Below, piece by piece: positions 33,109 through 41,976 of a stretch of 64,000 bases of DNA (its first letter is position 1; each line of letters begins with the position of its first letter). Both the position numbers and the translations under genes were made by a program. The notes under the pieces were generated by a model, which ran no database searches, was not told the origin of the DNA, and was given only the letters and a program-made list of their open reading frames with translations. Source of the DNA: Mesobacillus maritimus (GTDB taxonomy: Bacteria > Bacillota > Bacilli > Bacillales > Cytobacillaceae); NCBI RefSeq assembly GCF_019749255.1, contig NZ_JACWFH010000007.1:310001-374000 (forward strand), written 5' to 3'.

Positions 33109-34104
33109 TTATATACTATTCCTTTCAATCAGTCTACCATTTAAAATGACCTTCTTTTGGATATTTTCATTTTTTTCAAGTTGGTCTAATAAAAATTTGG
33201 CTGCTTCCTTCCCTGCGACTTCGTTTTCGTAGTCCATCGTTGTAAGGGCTGGTTCAACATATTTTGAAATATCGGATGCTCCAATTCCTGCAATTGAAAA
33301 TTGTGAAGGGATTTGATATCCATGTTCTTTTAAGAACTGCATTGCCCCGATGGCAATTCTTTCTGTCACACAAAAAACGGCATCCGGTCTCCTACTTTCA
33401 GAGGTTTGATTCATAATTTTTGCCATTGCTTTGTATCCCGATGGGATATCAAAATTAGCTTTTGTCATCCACTCTGAACAAATTGTGAGGTTAGCCTCTT
33501 CTATTGCATCCATATATCCCTGTTTTCTCATCAACCCGACAGCTTGGTCTGCTTCATCCACACCAATAAATGCAATGCTTTTTCGTCCTCTTTGAATCAA
33601 TAGTTGTGTAATACTCTTGGCTGCAAGAAAATCATCATATGTCACACTTGATACACCTGGAATATCTTGACCAATCGCTACAAACGGCAAGTGAAGTTGC
33701 TTGATTTCAGTAATTAACTCCTCGTTTGTGTTCGTTGCAATAAGAATAATGCCATCTACTTGCCTGCTTTTTAGCAACCGTAAATAGTCAATTTCTTTCT
33801 GAGTTTGCAGATTTGTGCTGGTTAACAGGATTTGATAGCCTCTTTCACTTAGGACATCATTGATCCCGTACACAATTCTTCCAGCTGTTTCAGTCCCTAG
33901 TTTAGGGATAACCACTCCGATTACCTTTGTCTTTTTTGTCCTTAAAGATTGAGCTTGCTGACTTGGAACATAACCTGTTTTCTCAACTACCTCAAGAACG
34001 CGCTTCCTTGCCTCTTCACTCACATAACCAGACTCATTTAACACCCGTGAAACCGTTGTTCGTGAGACTTTTGCCATCTCAGCAATTTCCTTTATCGTTA
34101 ACAT
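33109..34104 (-). CDS. scrR: LacI-family regulator of the sucrose operon
   Basis: A 331-residue LacI/GalR protein. Its helix-turn-helix (TIKEIAEMAKVSRTTVSRVLN) and hinge (VPSQQAQSLRTKKT) are at 1-60. A periplasmic-binding-protein-like sensor fills the rest, ending in a segment (TTMDYENEVAGKEAAKFLLDQL) typical of the family. It lies directly upstream of scrA on the same strand, and three matching palindromes lie between them. It is very probably the sucrose operon repressor. The gene name is assigned by context. Confidence 0.85.
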   Translation of the reverse strand: MLTIKEIAEMAKVSRTTVSRVLNESGYVSEEARKRVLEVVEKTGYVPSQQAQSLRTKKTKVIGVVIPKLGTETAGRIVYGINDVLSERGYQILLTSTNLQTQKEIDYLRLLKSRQVDGIILIATNTNEELITEIKQLHLPFVAIGQDIPGVSSVTYDDFLAAKSITQLLIQRGRKSIAFIGVDEADQAVGLMRKQGYMDAIEEANLTICSEWMTKANFDIPSGYKAMAKIMNQTSESRRPDAVFCVTERIAIGAMQFLKEHGYQIPSQFSIAGIGASDISKYVEPALTTMDYENEVAGKEAAKFLLDQLEKNENIQKKVILNGRLIERNSI

Positions 34105-34198
34105 GTGATTCCCTCCATTCCCAACAACCTACCTTGTCTAAAATATACCATAATGAGCTTGTTAGTCTGAAATATAGAAAACGAGCGTCGTGATCATA

Positions 34199-34233
34199 CG
34201 TGGTCCCCCGTGCTATTCCAGCGGAGGACCACG
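34199..34233 (-). terminator. Hairpin after the sigma/anti-sigma fusion gene
   Basis: CGTGGTCC / GGACCACG stem with a 19-nt loop just past the stop at 34246. There is no good T-tract next to it, so it may only protect the 3' end. Confidence 0.4.
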
Positions 34234-34245
34234 ACTTCAATTGTC

Positions 34246-36321
34246 TTATTTTTCTAGCGAAATCTTTACAACATCATTCAAGTACTTTGTTGTGTTATAT
34301 CCATAAATCTCTAGCCTCTTTGGGACCACTTCTTCTCCATTATCCGTGCGTAATCCGATTTTCTGAAGGGTGAAGAAATGACGAGGTTGCTCTATTTCTT
34401 CATAGGAGAACGGTGTCTCATTCATATCATATTCTTTGCCATTTTTATCAACGAGGACTCCTTCAACATCCATATCCATTGAACTCATCTCATTATCGTC
34501 CTCACTGAAAATATGGAACTGGAGCGATTCATATCCTCGATTCTTCACTTCATGGTTGCTGATGACAACAATGGTTGGTTTTCCGATATCAACCTTATCA
34601 ATAGAGATAGTACTGCCTGCATATTCGAAGGTTTGGGGATACTCCTGAGATGCATCTAAGTCGACTTTTTTATAGTCATCTACTGTTAAAAGAACCGATT
34701 CGAATTGAACACTTATGTCCTTTGGTTTCTTTCCCAAGTAGGGTTCGAACTGAGTCTGTAAAGCCATCCAATTTACGTCTGGTTGTGAATTTACAAAAGA
34801 ATCGCCATACAAATCAGCTTTGACCTTTTGATTGTTTACTTCTAAATCATCAAAATTCAGGACTTCTATTCGCTTTTTTTGCTGGTTCTGGTTAATACTT
34901 TGAAGACTATATTGCAGAACTGTTGCAGTCGGAGCAATGGTTAGCTTATCAAACCGAACGGGAACCCCCTCAATTTTTGTTTCTTGATCCAAGACATATT
35001 CCGTGGAAGGATGCTTTGTTGCAGGAATCTCGAAGTTCCACTCTCCTTCACGGTATTCCATGTCCTCATAAGCAAAGAATTGATTCCGATTAGATGAATC
35101 ACGAATCAATTTTTGAAGTCTTGTGATTTTAAGCTGAATTGTCCCGCTTTCTTCAGAGATTGGCTGCAAACTAATTTTCCCTTGATATAGGTTTTTTTCT
35201 CTATTATTGAATTTTGATTTAATGTCAGGCGGATAATACCTTGGATAAGTGTCAAGCTTCATGATTTCATATGCATTTTCCACAAAAAAGCCCTCATTGA
35301 AATCAATCACGAATTGATTGAAAGCATTAGTATCCTCTATTTCATAAAATATAAGCGTCTGAACATCATCCGCAATTACGCTCTTGATTTTCATTTTCAC
35401 CCCATTGCTCTCTGCTTCTAGATTTAGTTTTTCCCCCAAGTCTTCCTGGAGATAGGCACGCAATTCAGGGTCCTCTACCGTCCATGTATAGTAGAGGTTG
35501 GTGAATATACCGGTAAAAAAGCCAAGACCCATGATGACTAAGAAAACACCTGCACTAACGAGACCCCATTTTTTTCGCTTCTTGTTCTTCTCTTTCTGCT
35601 TCGCCTCCTGTTTTGCTAGCCTATTTTTAACATTCTCGATAAGTCTCGAAGGCACTAGAGAATCTCCCATAGTAGGGAGCTTGACCAAGGTTAGCATGAC
35701 TTCCTGAAAGGTAGCAAGGTCTTCCTGACATTTTTGACAATGAAAAATATGTATCTCGAAATCAACCTTTTTTGATCGTTCCATCGTTCGACCTAAGTAA
35801 TCAATATAATTCTTATGATGCTCTAGACAGCCATTAAAGCTTGGTCCGTAGCCCATCTCGTTTCTAAGCAGTCTGATTCCGGAAAACAATAATTCTTTTA
35901 CCTTTGCCACTGGTACCTGTAGAAAATGTGCCGTCTCCTCCTCGGAGAACTGTTTTATATAGGTTAGAACAATTGCTAGTTTTTCAGCCTCGTTCAATCG
36001 ATGCAGTGCCTTATATTCGTCCTGGCGTAGGTCGTTTTCCTCTGATTCTGATAAACTTCTATTTTTAACAAGCTCCCGACAAAGTTGGATGAAAATTGAT
36101 GTTAGCCATATGTCAAAGGAAGTTTCTCTTTTAAAGCGTGGCCATTCCTTGTGGGCTTTTATAATCACCTGGTAAAAAAGTTCTTCCATTTGCTGCTGAT
36201 TTTTAAGGTAAGTTAAACCAATGCTATAGAACGATTCTTTACGATGATCGAGCCAATCGACGATTGCTTCTATTCTGTTTTCTTTTATGTTTGTACTAGT
36301 TTCTGTTTTGGCTGGGATCAT
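34246..36321 (-). CDS. ECF sigma factor fused to a membrane zinc-finger anti-sigma protein with a large extracellular domain
   Basis: A 691-residue single chain. Residues 20-90 look like sigma-70 region 2 (EELFYQVIIKAHKEWPRFKR, then TSFDIWLTSIFIQLCREL). Residues 103-157 look like region 4 (helix-turn-helix around FSEEETAHFLQVPVAKVKELL). A zinc anti-sigma motif H191-x3-C195-x2-C198 follows. A basic stretch and one transmembrane helix (252-276) lead to an extracellular part of about 415 residues resembling DUF4179/DUF5643 ectodomains. Sigma and anti-sigma are normally two proteins. The fusion would make a membrane-tethered sigma factor, released or activated by an outside signal (inference). 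No separate partner gene is adjacent. Confidence 0.75.
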   Translation of the reverse strand: MIPAKTETSTNIKENRIEAIVDWLDHRKESFYSIGLTYLKNQQQMEELFYQVIIKAHKEWPRFKRETSFDIWLTSIFIQLCRELVKNRSLSESEENDLRQDEYKALHRLNEAEKLAIVLTYIKQFSEEETAHFLQVPVAKVKELLFSGIRLLRNEMGYGPSFNGCLEHHKNYIDYLGRTMERSKKVDFEIHIFHCQKCQEDLATFQEVMLTLVKLPTMGDSLVPSRLIENVKNRLAKQEAKQKEKNKKRKKWGLVSAGVFLVIMGLGFFTGIFTNLYYTWTVEDPELRAYLQEDLGEKLNLEAESNGVKMKIKSVIADDVQTLIFYEIEDTNAFNQFVIDFNEGFFVENAYEIMKLDTYPRYYPPDIKSKFNNREKNLYQGKISLQPISEESGTIQLKITRLQKLIRDSSNRNQFFAYEDMEYREGEWNFEIPATKHPSTEYVLDQETKIEGVPVRFDKLTIAPTATVLQYSLQSINQNQQKKRIEVLNFDDLEVNNQKVKADLYGDSFVNSQPDVNWMALQTQFEPYLGKKPKDISVQFESVLLTVDDYKKVDLDASQEYPQTFEYAGSTISIDKVDIGKPTIVVISNHEVKNRGYESLQFHIFSEDDNEMSSMDMDVEGVLVDKNGKEYDMNETPFSYEEIEQPRHFFTLQKIGLRTDNGEEVVPKRLEIYGYNTTKYLNDVVKISLEK

Positions 36322-36697
36322 AAGTGTGCTCTCTCGCCCCTTTTAAAGATCTCGATTGTTATTGGTTTGTGTTACGATCGTTCTGTTAAAATAAGCAATT
36401 TTACATATAAAAATATATCCTCATTTATCATACCATTTACGAGTTTCTCTTGGTATAAATTGGTGAAAGGGACACTTCCTTTTTCTTTTGTGGTTTTAAA
36501 GAGCATAAACCACTAATATGAGTTCTTCATGCTGAGCTACAAAAGAAATTCACTAATGAGAAGGTATTTAACAACAACCTTTCGAAAACAGTCTTTTTGA
36601 ATAATGACTAAATTTTTACTATATCCTTACTAATTTTATTGTAATATAGAAAATGGAAAAAATTAATTGTGTAAATCTAGTTTAGGAGTTTGTATTA
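36322..36697. other. Intergenic stretch between divergent genes, nothing specific
   Basis: An AT-rich divergent promoter region between the sigma fusion and the YitT gene. No clear ECF-type or sigma-A promoter, operator or RNA structure could be assigned. Confidence 0.5.
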
Positions 36698-37333
36698 ATG
36701 AATCATATGAGAAAATGGTTGTGGATTTTGTTTTCCTGTTTATGTGTGGCTATCGGGATCCAGTTTCTAACGAATGCAGATTTAGTCATTGGTGGTACGG
36801 CGGGTTTAGGAATTGTCATGCAGCAGTTAACAAATGTTTCGTTCGGAGTCTTGTTTTTTAGCATCAATCTCCCTTTTTACTTTCTGGCTATCTCGCAATT
36901 AGGAATGGTTTTCACGGTTCGAAGTTTTATAAGTGTCAGTATCATGTCGGCGATGTCAGATACGCTCGTCCTTATGTTCTCGTTTGAATTGCCACACCCT
37001 ATTATGAGTGCCATTTTAGGTGGAGCAATGATTGGAATCGGTCTTATTTTTCTTTTTAGAGAAGGATCATCGCTCGGGGGATTCAATATGCTGTGCATCT
37101 TCCTCGATAAACGGTTTGGGATAAATCCTGGAAAGACAATGTTCTTAACTGATATTATCATTGTTGCCTCTGCCACAATCGTATTTGGAATTGTTCAGGT
37201 TCTTTACTCTGCACTTGTGATTTTTATTATGACTGGCATACTTGGACGCTATCATAAAAAGGCACCAATTGAACGCCATCATAAAAAAGAGACCGAAGAG
37301 GTTGAACAAAATGAAGTAGCTTCTAATTTATAA
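36698..37333 (+). CDS. YitT-family membrane protein
   Basis: A 211-residue protein with five hydrophobic helices and the YitT signature (FLTNADLVIGGTAGLGIVMQ, FREGSSLGGFNMLCIFLDKRFGINPGKTMFLTD). It lacks the C-terminal soluble DUF2179 domain present in the longer YitT branch. Function unknown. SD AGGAG is 9 nt upstream. A perfect terminator follows. Confidence 0.8.
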   Translation: MNHMRKWLWILFSCLCVAIGIQFLTNADLVIGGTAGLGIVMQQLTNVSFGVLFFSINLPFYFLAISQLGMVFTVRSFISVSIMSAMSDTLVLMFSFELPHPIMSAILGGAMIGIGLIFLFREGSSLGGFNMLCIFLDKRFGINPGKTMFLTDIIIVASATIVFGIVQVLYSALVIFIMTGILGRYHKKAPIERHHKKETEEVEQNEVASNL

Positions 37334-37370
37334 TAAACAAATAGCTATTTTATTAGCTGAGGAAAGAAGA

Positions 37371-37416
37371 AAAGCCAAACGATACAAGACGATTAGCGTC
37401 TAAATCGTTTGGCTTT
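37371..37416. terminator. Terminator between convergent genes
   Basis: A perfect 13-bp stem AAAGCCAAACGAT / ATCGTTTGGCTTT followed by ATTTT. Good for both the YitT gene and the convergent permease gene. Confidence 0.85.
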
Positions 37417-37501
37417 ATTTTCGTTAAATAGTGTCAGAACCCATAAGAGTAACACCTTACTAGGTTTACCCCCGATACATTTTTCTTCAAAAGTTCTCTC
37501 T

Positions 37502-38851
37502 TCAAACTCTGCTTTGTCTTTTTCTAAATCTATATAAAATAAATAATAGAATAAACCATAATGGTGTCATGAACAAGGCAATACGTGTTGCTTCTGAAAA
37601 GAGCATGATGACTAAGATAGCGGCAAAGAGCGCAAGGACCAGATAATTAATAAACGGTGTGAGTGGTGCTTTAAACGTTGATTTCGCTCGTAAATCAGGT
37701 CGTGTTTTTTGATAGCGAATATGGGAAATTAAAATGATACTCCACACCCAAATAAAACAAATGGCACTAACCGTCGTTACAATACTGAATGCTTGTTCCG
37801 GAATCAGTTTGCTTAATAATGCCCCAATGGAAACAACAACCGCTGATGTGATTAACGCATTGCTCGGAACATGATTTTTGCTTAATTTCGCAAAGGATGC
37901 CGGCCCTTGATGATGCCTGCTTAAATTAAATAGAATTCGACTTGTTGAGAACATTCCGCTGTTCCCAGCTGAAGCCGCTGAGGTCAAAACCACAAAATTG
38001 ATGATTCCTGCGGCAACAGGAATACCTACTAAACTAAAAACTTGTACAAACGGACTGCTCGAGCTAGTTAGCTGTTGCCAAGGGTTAATACTTAAAATAA
38101 TAATAAGTGCACCTACGTAGAAAAAGAGAATTCTAAACGGAATTTTATTAATAGCTGATGGGATATTTTTTTGCGGATTGGCCGTTTCCGCTGCGGAGAC
38201 TCCGACTAATTCGATGCCAACAAAGGCAAAGACAACCATTTGAAAGGCAAGTAAAAATCCAGCGATTCCATTTGGAAATAAGCCTCCGTACGCCCAGAGA
38301 TTTCTAATCGAAACGACCCCTGCATCGGTTTTAAATCCGATCACTAGTAAAATAACCCCGATTACGATTAAAGCGAGAATCGTGATGACTTTAATCAGTG
38401 CAAACCAAAACTCTAACTCCCCAAAAAGCTTAACGGTTAATAAATTCAAGCCTAGCAAAATGACTAAAACGAGGATGGCTGGAATCCATTGAGGAATTTC
38501 AAACCAATATTGAACATAAACGCCAACTGCAATGATATCGGCCATTGCCGTCATAATCCAACAAAACCAATAAGTCCATCCAGTCACATAGCCGGCCCAC
38601 GGACCGATATAATCAGTCGCGAAATCATTGAAAGATTGATAGCCTGCATTTGATAAAAGCAATTCTCCTAATGCTCTCATAACGAAGAATAAGGCAATTC
38701 CAACAATTAAGTAAGCTAAAATAATCGATGGTCCTGCTAGCTGGATCGCTTTCCCCGAACCTAAGAATAAACCTGTTCCAATTGTACCTCCAATCGCAAT
38801 TAATTGGACATGTCGGTTTTTCAGGTCCCTTTTTAGCTCATGTTGTGCCAC
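37502..38851 (-). CDS. Amino acid permease (APC family) under glycine riboswitch control
   Basis: A 449-residue permease with 12 hydrophobic segments. The N-terminal ELKRDLKNRHVQLIAIGGTIGTGLFLGSG matches the AapA/CycA/GabP branch of the amino acid transporter (AAT) group of the APC superfamily. A glycine riboswitch and terminator lie in its leader, so glycine (perhaps with D-alanine or D-serine, as for CycA) is the likely substrate. A D-serine dehydratase gene 3.5 kb upstream fits a CycA-like spectrum, but this is context only. The SD is GGGGGAATG-like. Confidence 0.88.
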   Translation of the reverse strand: MAQHELKRDLKNRHVQLIAIGGTIGTGLFLGSGKAIQLAGPSIILAYLIVGIALFFVMRALGELLLSNAGYQSFNDFATDYIGPWAGYVTGWTYWFCWIMTAMADIIAVGVYVQYWFEIPQWIPAILVLVILLGLNLLTVKLFGELEFWFALIKVITILALIVIGVILLVIGFKTDAGVVSIRNLWAYGGLFPNGIAGFLLAFQMVVFAFVGIELVGVSAAETANPQKNIPSAINKIPFRILFFYVGALIIILSINPWQQLTSSSSPFVQVFSLVGIPVAAGIINFVVLTSAASAGNSGMFSTSRILFNLSRHHQGPASFAKLSKNHVPSNALITSAVVVSIGALLSKLIPEQAFSIVTTVSAICFIWVWSIILISHIRYQKTRPDLRAKSTFKAPLTPFINYLVLALFAAILVIMLFSEATRIALFMTPLWFILLFILYRFRKRQSRV

Positions 38852-38921
38852 TTTTCATTCCCCCATTCTAATTTATCGAAAATAATCTTTGTGATAAATT
38901 GAACATTCTGGAAAGAACAAT

Positions 38922-38951
38922 AAAAAAAGAGGTTGGAATTTTTCCAACCTC
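38922..38951 (-). terminator. Terminator of the glycine riboswitch platform
   Basis: GAGGTTGGAA / TTCCAACCTC, a perfect 10-bp stem, followed on the minus strand by TTTTTTT. It lies between the aptamer and the permease start. Confidence 0.85.
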
Positions 38952-39000
38952 AAGAAAATAAGAATAACAATAAACAAAAATAAAAATAGTTGTTGTTACT

Positions 39001-39066
39001 CTTCTGTCCTTTTGCCTGAGATTGTGAACCCTTCGGCGCCGCAATATTTGCGATCTCTCCAGAAGC
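39001..39066 (-). ncRNA. Glycine riboswitch (single aptamer)
   Basis: On the minus strand the order is CTTCTGGAGAG, GCGGCGCCGAAGGGTTCA, AATCTCAGGCAAAAGGACAGAAG. The GCGCCGAAGG and CTCAGGCAAAAGGACAG blocks are diagnostic. P1 pairs CTTCTG with CAGAAG. Only one aptamer is present, the arrangement known from singleton glycine switches that usually control transporters. With a terminator downstream, an OFF switch is likely. The rest of 39070-39349 contains no gene. Confidence 0.92.
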
Positions 39067-39349
39067 CGCTCCTGCTATAGTTTGACCCACAGCATTCATA
39101 GCTAGCTCGAATTAAATTATTTTACGATAAAATAAAATCTATCAGGAATGTGCTCATCCGTCAAGAGATTTGCCATGCACTTCTTTATTTTTTTCCACCT
39201 ATATAAATTCTTTTTGACTGTAACGCATCCCAGTGCTGAATGCTCGAACGAATTAAATCAAGGAGTTTTGATTCTGTTATGGCTGCCGTTGCTTAGGGTA
39301 AGTTGTGAATAAAACGATTAAACAAGTGATTTACTTTTCTGTTCTCCAA

Positions 39350-40396
39350 CTAAGATGAACACCCACCGCCACAGCTTGAACACGAAGAACCGCCGCCACT
39401 GTCCCCACCGCCGCCACTGTCCCCACCACCAACACTGTGACCATCACCATCACCACCGCCATCTCCGTTACGGTCTGTAGAGGATGTACCACAGAAAACG
39501 GCAGTGGAACAGCCGCTAGTATTATTTGCCGTCTGCGCAAAGGCATAGGTTTTTGCGTACTCCCAGTACTCATCAAAATAAAAATAAGAGAAGAAAACCA
39601 TGGTAAAGGAAGTAGAAGTCATATCTCCATAAGTTCGTTGTTTTTTAAAGGATCCTTTTTTATCGATTGCGTAAATGTTTTCTGCTTCAGTGAGTTGCTG
39701 TTTCAGTCGTTCTACTAAATGTTCAATTAGCTCGTTGTTATGATCATTTTGACGAAAATATTTTTTGATTAACTCTTCTTTACTATTTTCCTTAAACTCT
39801 TTTAAACTCTCATTAGACAAGGGGTGCTGAAAGAAGCTACCCCAAGCTTTCCAACTAAATTCCGTAATTTGAAACAGTTGAGCGAACACCCAATCAAAAA
39901 AGGCACGATCTTGTGGTGCAGGCTCTGGATTTGTGTTCGGAATATGGTGAAGCATTTCTCCTAAAAATTCTACTGAAAATCTATGATATTCCTTCGTAAA
40001 AAGAATCATCTCATGCCAAATTTCATCCACATCTTTGCTAAACATAGGTGCTTTTTTTAGAATGTTGGCGACAAGGAAATACCGCTTTAACTCAAACAGC
40101 AACCATTCGAACTCATCCTCAGTCTTTTTAGGGTTTTCCTGAAGGAATCGCTGCTTGACTTTTTTTAGGTAATCATCATCTAATGCTGTATTTAATTGTA
40201 GAAGCAAATGCTGTAACTGAACAGGGTCAAGTGCACCAAGATTTTCAGGGATGTTCTCCTTCGCCAATTTAGATTGACTTTTTCTGCTCATTGAAATGAC
40301 AGCTGCTAGTAATCCCACTACTATTAAAACGCCTACAATGACACTAAATAACATCCAACTCCTCCTTACCGAAAGTAACGTTTCTCTTTTTTTCAT
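39350..40396 (-). CDS. Membrane-anchored glycine-rich domain (GRDP/DUF1399-like) protein with Cys-rich tail
   Basis: A 348-residue protein. One N-terminal transmembrane helix is at about 15-36. The soluble part has FSKDVDEIWHEMILFTKEYHRFS then MLHHIP, the D-x-x-W-H-x-x-x-L-x-T-x-x-Y pattern of plant-like glycine-rich domain proteins. The last 40 residues are almost only Gly, Ser, Asp and Cys, ending in SSCSSCGGGCSS. Function unknown. The tail could bind metal or cross-link. Bacterial relatives often share this SCxxCGGGC end. Confidence 0.65.
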   Translation of the reverse strand: MKKRETLLSVRRSWMLFSVIVGVLIVVGLLAAVISMSRKSQSKLAKENIPENLGALDPVQLQHLLLQLNTALDDDYLKKVKQRFLQENPKKTEDEFEWLLFELKRYFLVANILKKAPMFSKDVDEIWHEMILFTKEYHRFSVEFLGEMLHHIPNTNPEPAPQDRAFFDWVFAQLFQITEFSWKAWGSFFQHPLSNESLKEFKENSKEELIKKYFRQNDHNNELIEHLVERLKQQLTEAENIYAIDKKGSFKKQRTYGDMTSTSFTMVFFSYFYFDEYWEYAKTYAFAQTANNTSGCSTAVFCGTSSTDRNGDGGGDGDGHSVGGGDSGGGGDSGGGSSCSSCGGGCSS

Positions 40397-40455
40397 TCTT
40401 ATCTTATTCTAGGCTGACTCTTGATTATGTGGCCTAGAAGACCATCTTCTGGTGA

Positions 40456-41388
40456 CTAATACCCTCTTGTTACGTCAACTTTATTGAACAGCATCTTACT
40501 TTCCTCGATGTTTTTTAATGTTTCAATAAAACATTCTACTCCTTCACGAGCTGTTGTTACGGCCGAAATATGTGGAGTGATGATGACGTTTGGATGTTCC
40601 CAAAGCTGGTTATTTACCGGTAATGGTTCTTCCGCAAAGACATCAAGGACAGCAAATTTCAACTGATTTTTAGCAAAGGCATTCAATAGTGCCCCTTCAT
40701 CAAGCGATGCCCCGCGGCCAACATTGATAAACCCTCTTGCGGATAATAGGCCAAAGATTTTTTCATTAAACAGCTTGAATGTTTGTTCTGTTAACGGCAA
40801 TGTATTAATTATGTAGTCCATCTCACTCAATTTCTCATAATGATCATCAAGCGTCATCACTTGTTTAAAGCCCTCTTTCACTTTGCCACTCAACGATACT
40901 CCATAAACCTCAACACCGAAGCTTGAAAGAATTTGAGCAGTGGTTTGCCCGATTTCTCCTGTTCCATAGATCATCACTTTTTGCTCGTTCAGTAATCTTG
41001 GAGTCATGGGCTGCCAACTTTTCTGTTGTTTGAAAGAATGGAATTGATCATGTTCTTGGAGGTCTTTTAATAGATAGCTAAGACAATACTCGGCAATTCT
41101 TTGTCCAAAAGAACAAACAGTCCGTGTTAGGGTAACACCCTCAGGCCATTCTTGCTTATATAAAAAGCGATCGACTCCCGCACCAAGTGAATGGACCCAT
41201 TTTAATTTCTGATAATCAAACTCCCCTTTCATACTAAAAGAAACAAAAGCATCTGCCCAATCAAGATCATTTTGCGTGAGCTCTTCGTCTGATAAATAAC
41301 GAAAGTCTTTGTCTAATCCTTTTTCTTCAATGATTTTTTGAATCTCCTTATGCATCGGACTTGCAATTACAATATGTTGAATGTCCAC
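40456..41388 (-). CDS. D-isomer-specific 2-hydroxyacid dehydrogenase
   Basis: A 310-residue protein of the formate/glycerate dehydrogenase fold. Its NAD motif GTGEIG starts at residue 142, INVGRGASLD holds the catalytic Arg, and VFAEEPLP and TPHISAVT provide the Glu and His of the catalytic triad. The substrate (glyoxylate, hydroxypyruvate or another 2-keto acid) is not determined. It appears monocistronic; the spacing to the GRDP-like gene is 59 nt. Confidence 0.85.
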   Translation of the reverse strand: MDIQHIVIASPMHKEIQKIIEEKGLDKDFRYLSDEELTQNDLDWADAFVSFSMKGEFDYQKLKWVHSLGAGVDRFLYKQEWPEGVTLTRTVCSFGQRIAEYCLSYLLKDLQEHDQFHSFKQQKSWQPMTPRLLNEQKVMIYGTGEIGQTTAQILSSFGVEVYGVSLSGKVKEGFKQVMTLDDHYEKLSEMDYIINTLPLTEQTFKLFNEKIFGLLSARGFINVGRGASLDEGALLNAFAKNQLKFAVLDVFAEEPLPVNNQLWEHPNVIITPHISAVTTAREGVECFIETLKNIEESKMLFNKVDVTRGY

Positions 41389-41464
41389 TTATCTCACCTC
41401 ATACTCTTCTGTTCTTTCCATTCTATCAAAAACAAGGGGAAAAGTGGGCTTCCAAACAAATAAC

Positions 41465-41494
41465 AAAAAAAACAGCCAAGAAGTCTTGGCTGTT
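41465..41494 (-). terminator. Terminator overlapping the stop of a small gene
   Basis: Arms AACAGCCAAG / CTTGGCTGTT with a 4-nt loop, followed on the minus strand by TTTTTTTTG. It starts within the stop codon of the 46-residue gene. Confidence 0.85.
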
Positions 41495-41633
41495 AACGGT
41501 TCCGTCCTTTTTGACGGACGTTGTCATTCGGTGAATCACCTGTTCCATTTTTACTTTTGCTATTGGGTGTCCCATAAATTTGATTATCTTTTGTGACCTT
41601 AGCACCTTCTAAGAAGTTATCTTTTGTTTTCAT
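41493..41633 (-). CDS. 46-residue hydrophilic small protein, possibly spore-related
   Basis: ATG at 41633 with SD AAAGGAGCTG 6 nt upstream, stop at 41493. The sequence starts MKTKDNFLEGAKVTKDNQIY and is rich in Asn, Lys, Gly and Ser (GTPNSKSKNGTGDSPND), with no hydrophobic core. This composition is typical of minor acid-soluble spore proteins, but I cannot match a named one. It forms a pair with the next small gene and ends in a strong terminator. Confidence 0.6.
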   Translation of the reverse strand: MKTKDNFLEGAKVTKDNQIYGTPNSKSKNGTGDSPNDNVRQKGRNR

Positions 41634-41669
41634 GGCTTTCAGCTCCTTTTATTTTCTGCACTAAATAGG

Positions 41670-41840
41670 TTATCGAATTCGACCTGTTATTCCATCATCA
41701 CCCATTAGGGTTTCGCCAATTTTTGGCTGTGCTGCTTGTTTCGCTTTTTTTGTATTTCTGTCAAAACCAGCTCTCGTAGTAGCGGTTGACATGAAGGGTT
41801 GTTCAACTGTACCTGATGTTTTCTGCTCTTTATTTGACAT
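41670..41840 (-). CDS. 56-residue hydrophilic small protein, possibly spore-related
   Basis: ATG at 41840 with SD GAAAGGGGG 7 nt upstream, stop at 41670. Begins MSNKEQKTSGTVEQPFMSTA and ends IGETLMGDDGITGRIR. Basic and low in hydrophobic residues. It lies 36 nt upstream of the 46-residue gene on the same strand, so the two are probably co-transcribed. No family recognised. Confidence 0.6.
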   Translation of the reverse strand: MSNKEQKTSGTVEQPFMSTATTRAGFDRNTKKAKQAAQPKIGETLMGDDGITGRIR

Positions 41841-41940
41841 CGTTTTCCCCCTTTCACTCCTCCCTATTATCTGTCATCACCGGATTCCCTATTCTTTAGG
41901 ATCAATTGGCGTATCAAACGTGGATAATCATGCGATAACC

Positions 41941-41970
41941 TTGTTTTCTTGCAGTAGTATTGGGTATAAT
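41941..41970 (+). promoter_or_regulatory. Promoter of the antitoxin RNA
   Basis: TTGTTT (41941-41946), an 18-nt spacer and a consensus TATAAT (41965-41970). Initiation is expected near 41977. Confidence 0.65.
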
Positions 41971-41976
41971 ATAAAC

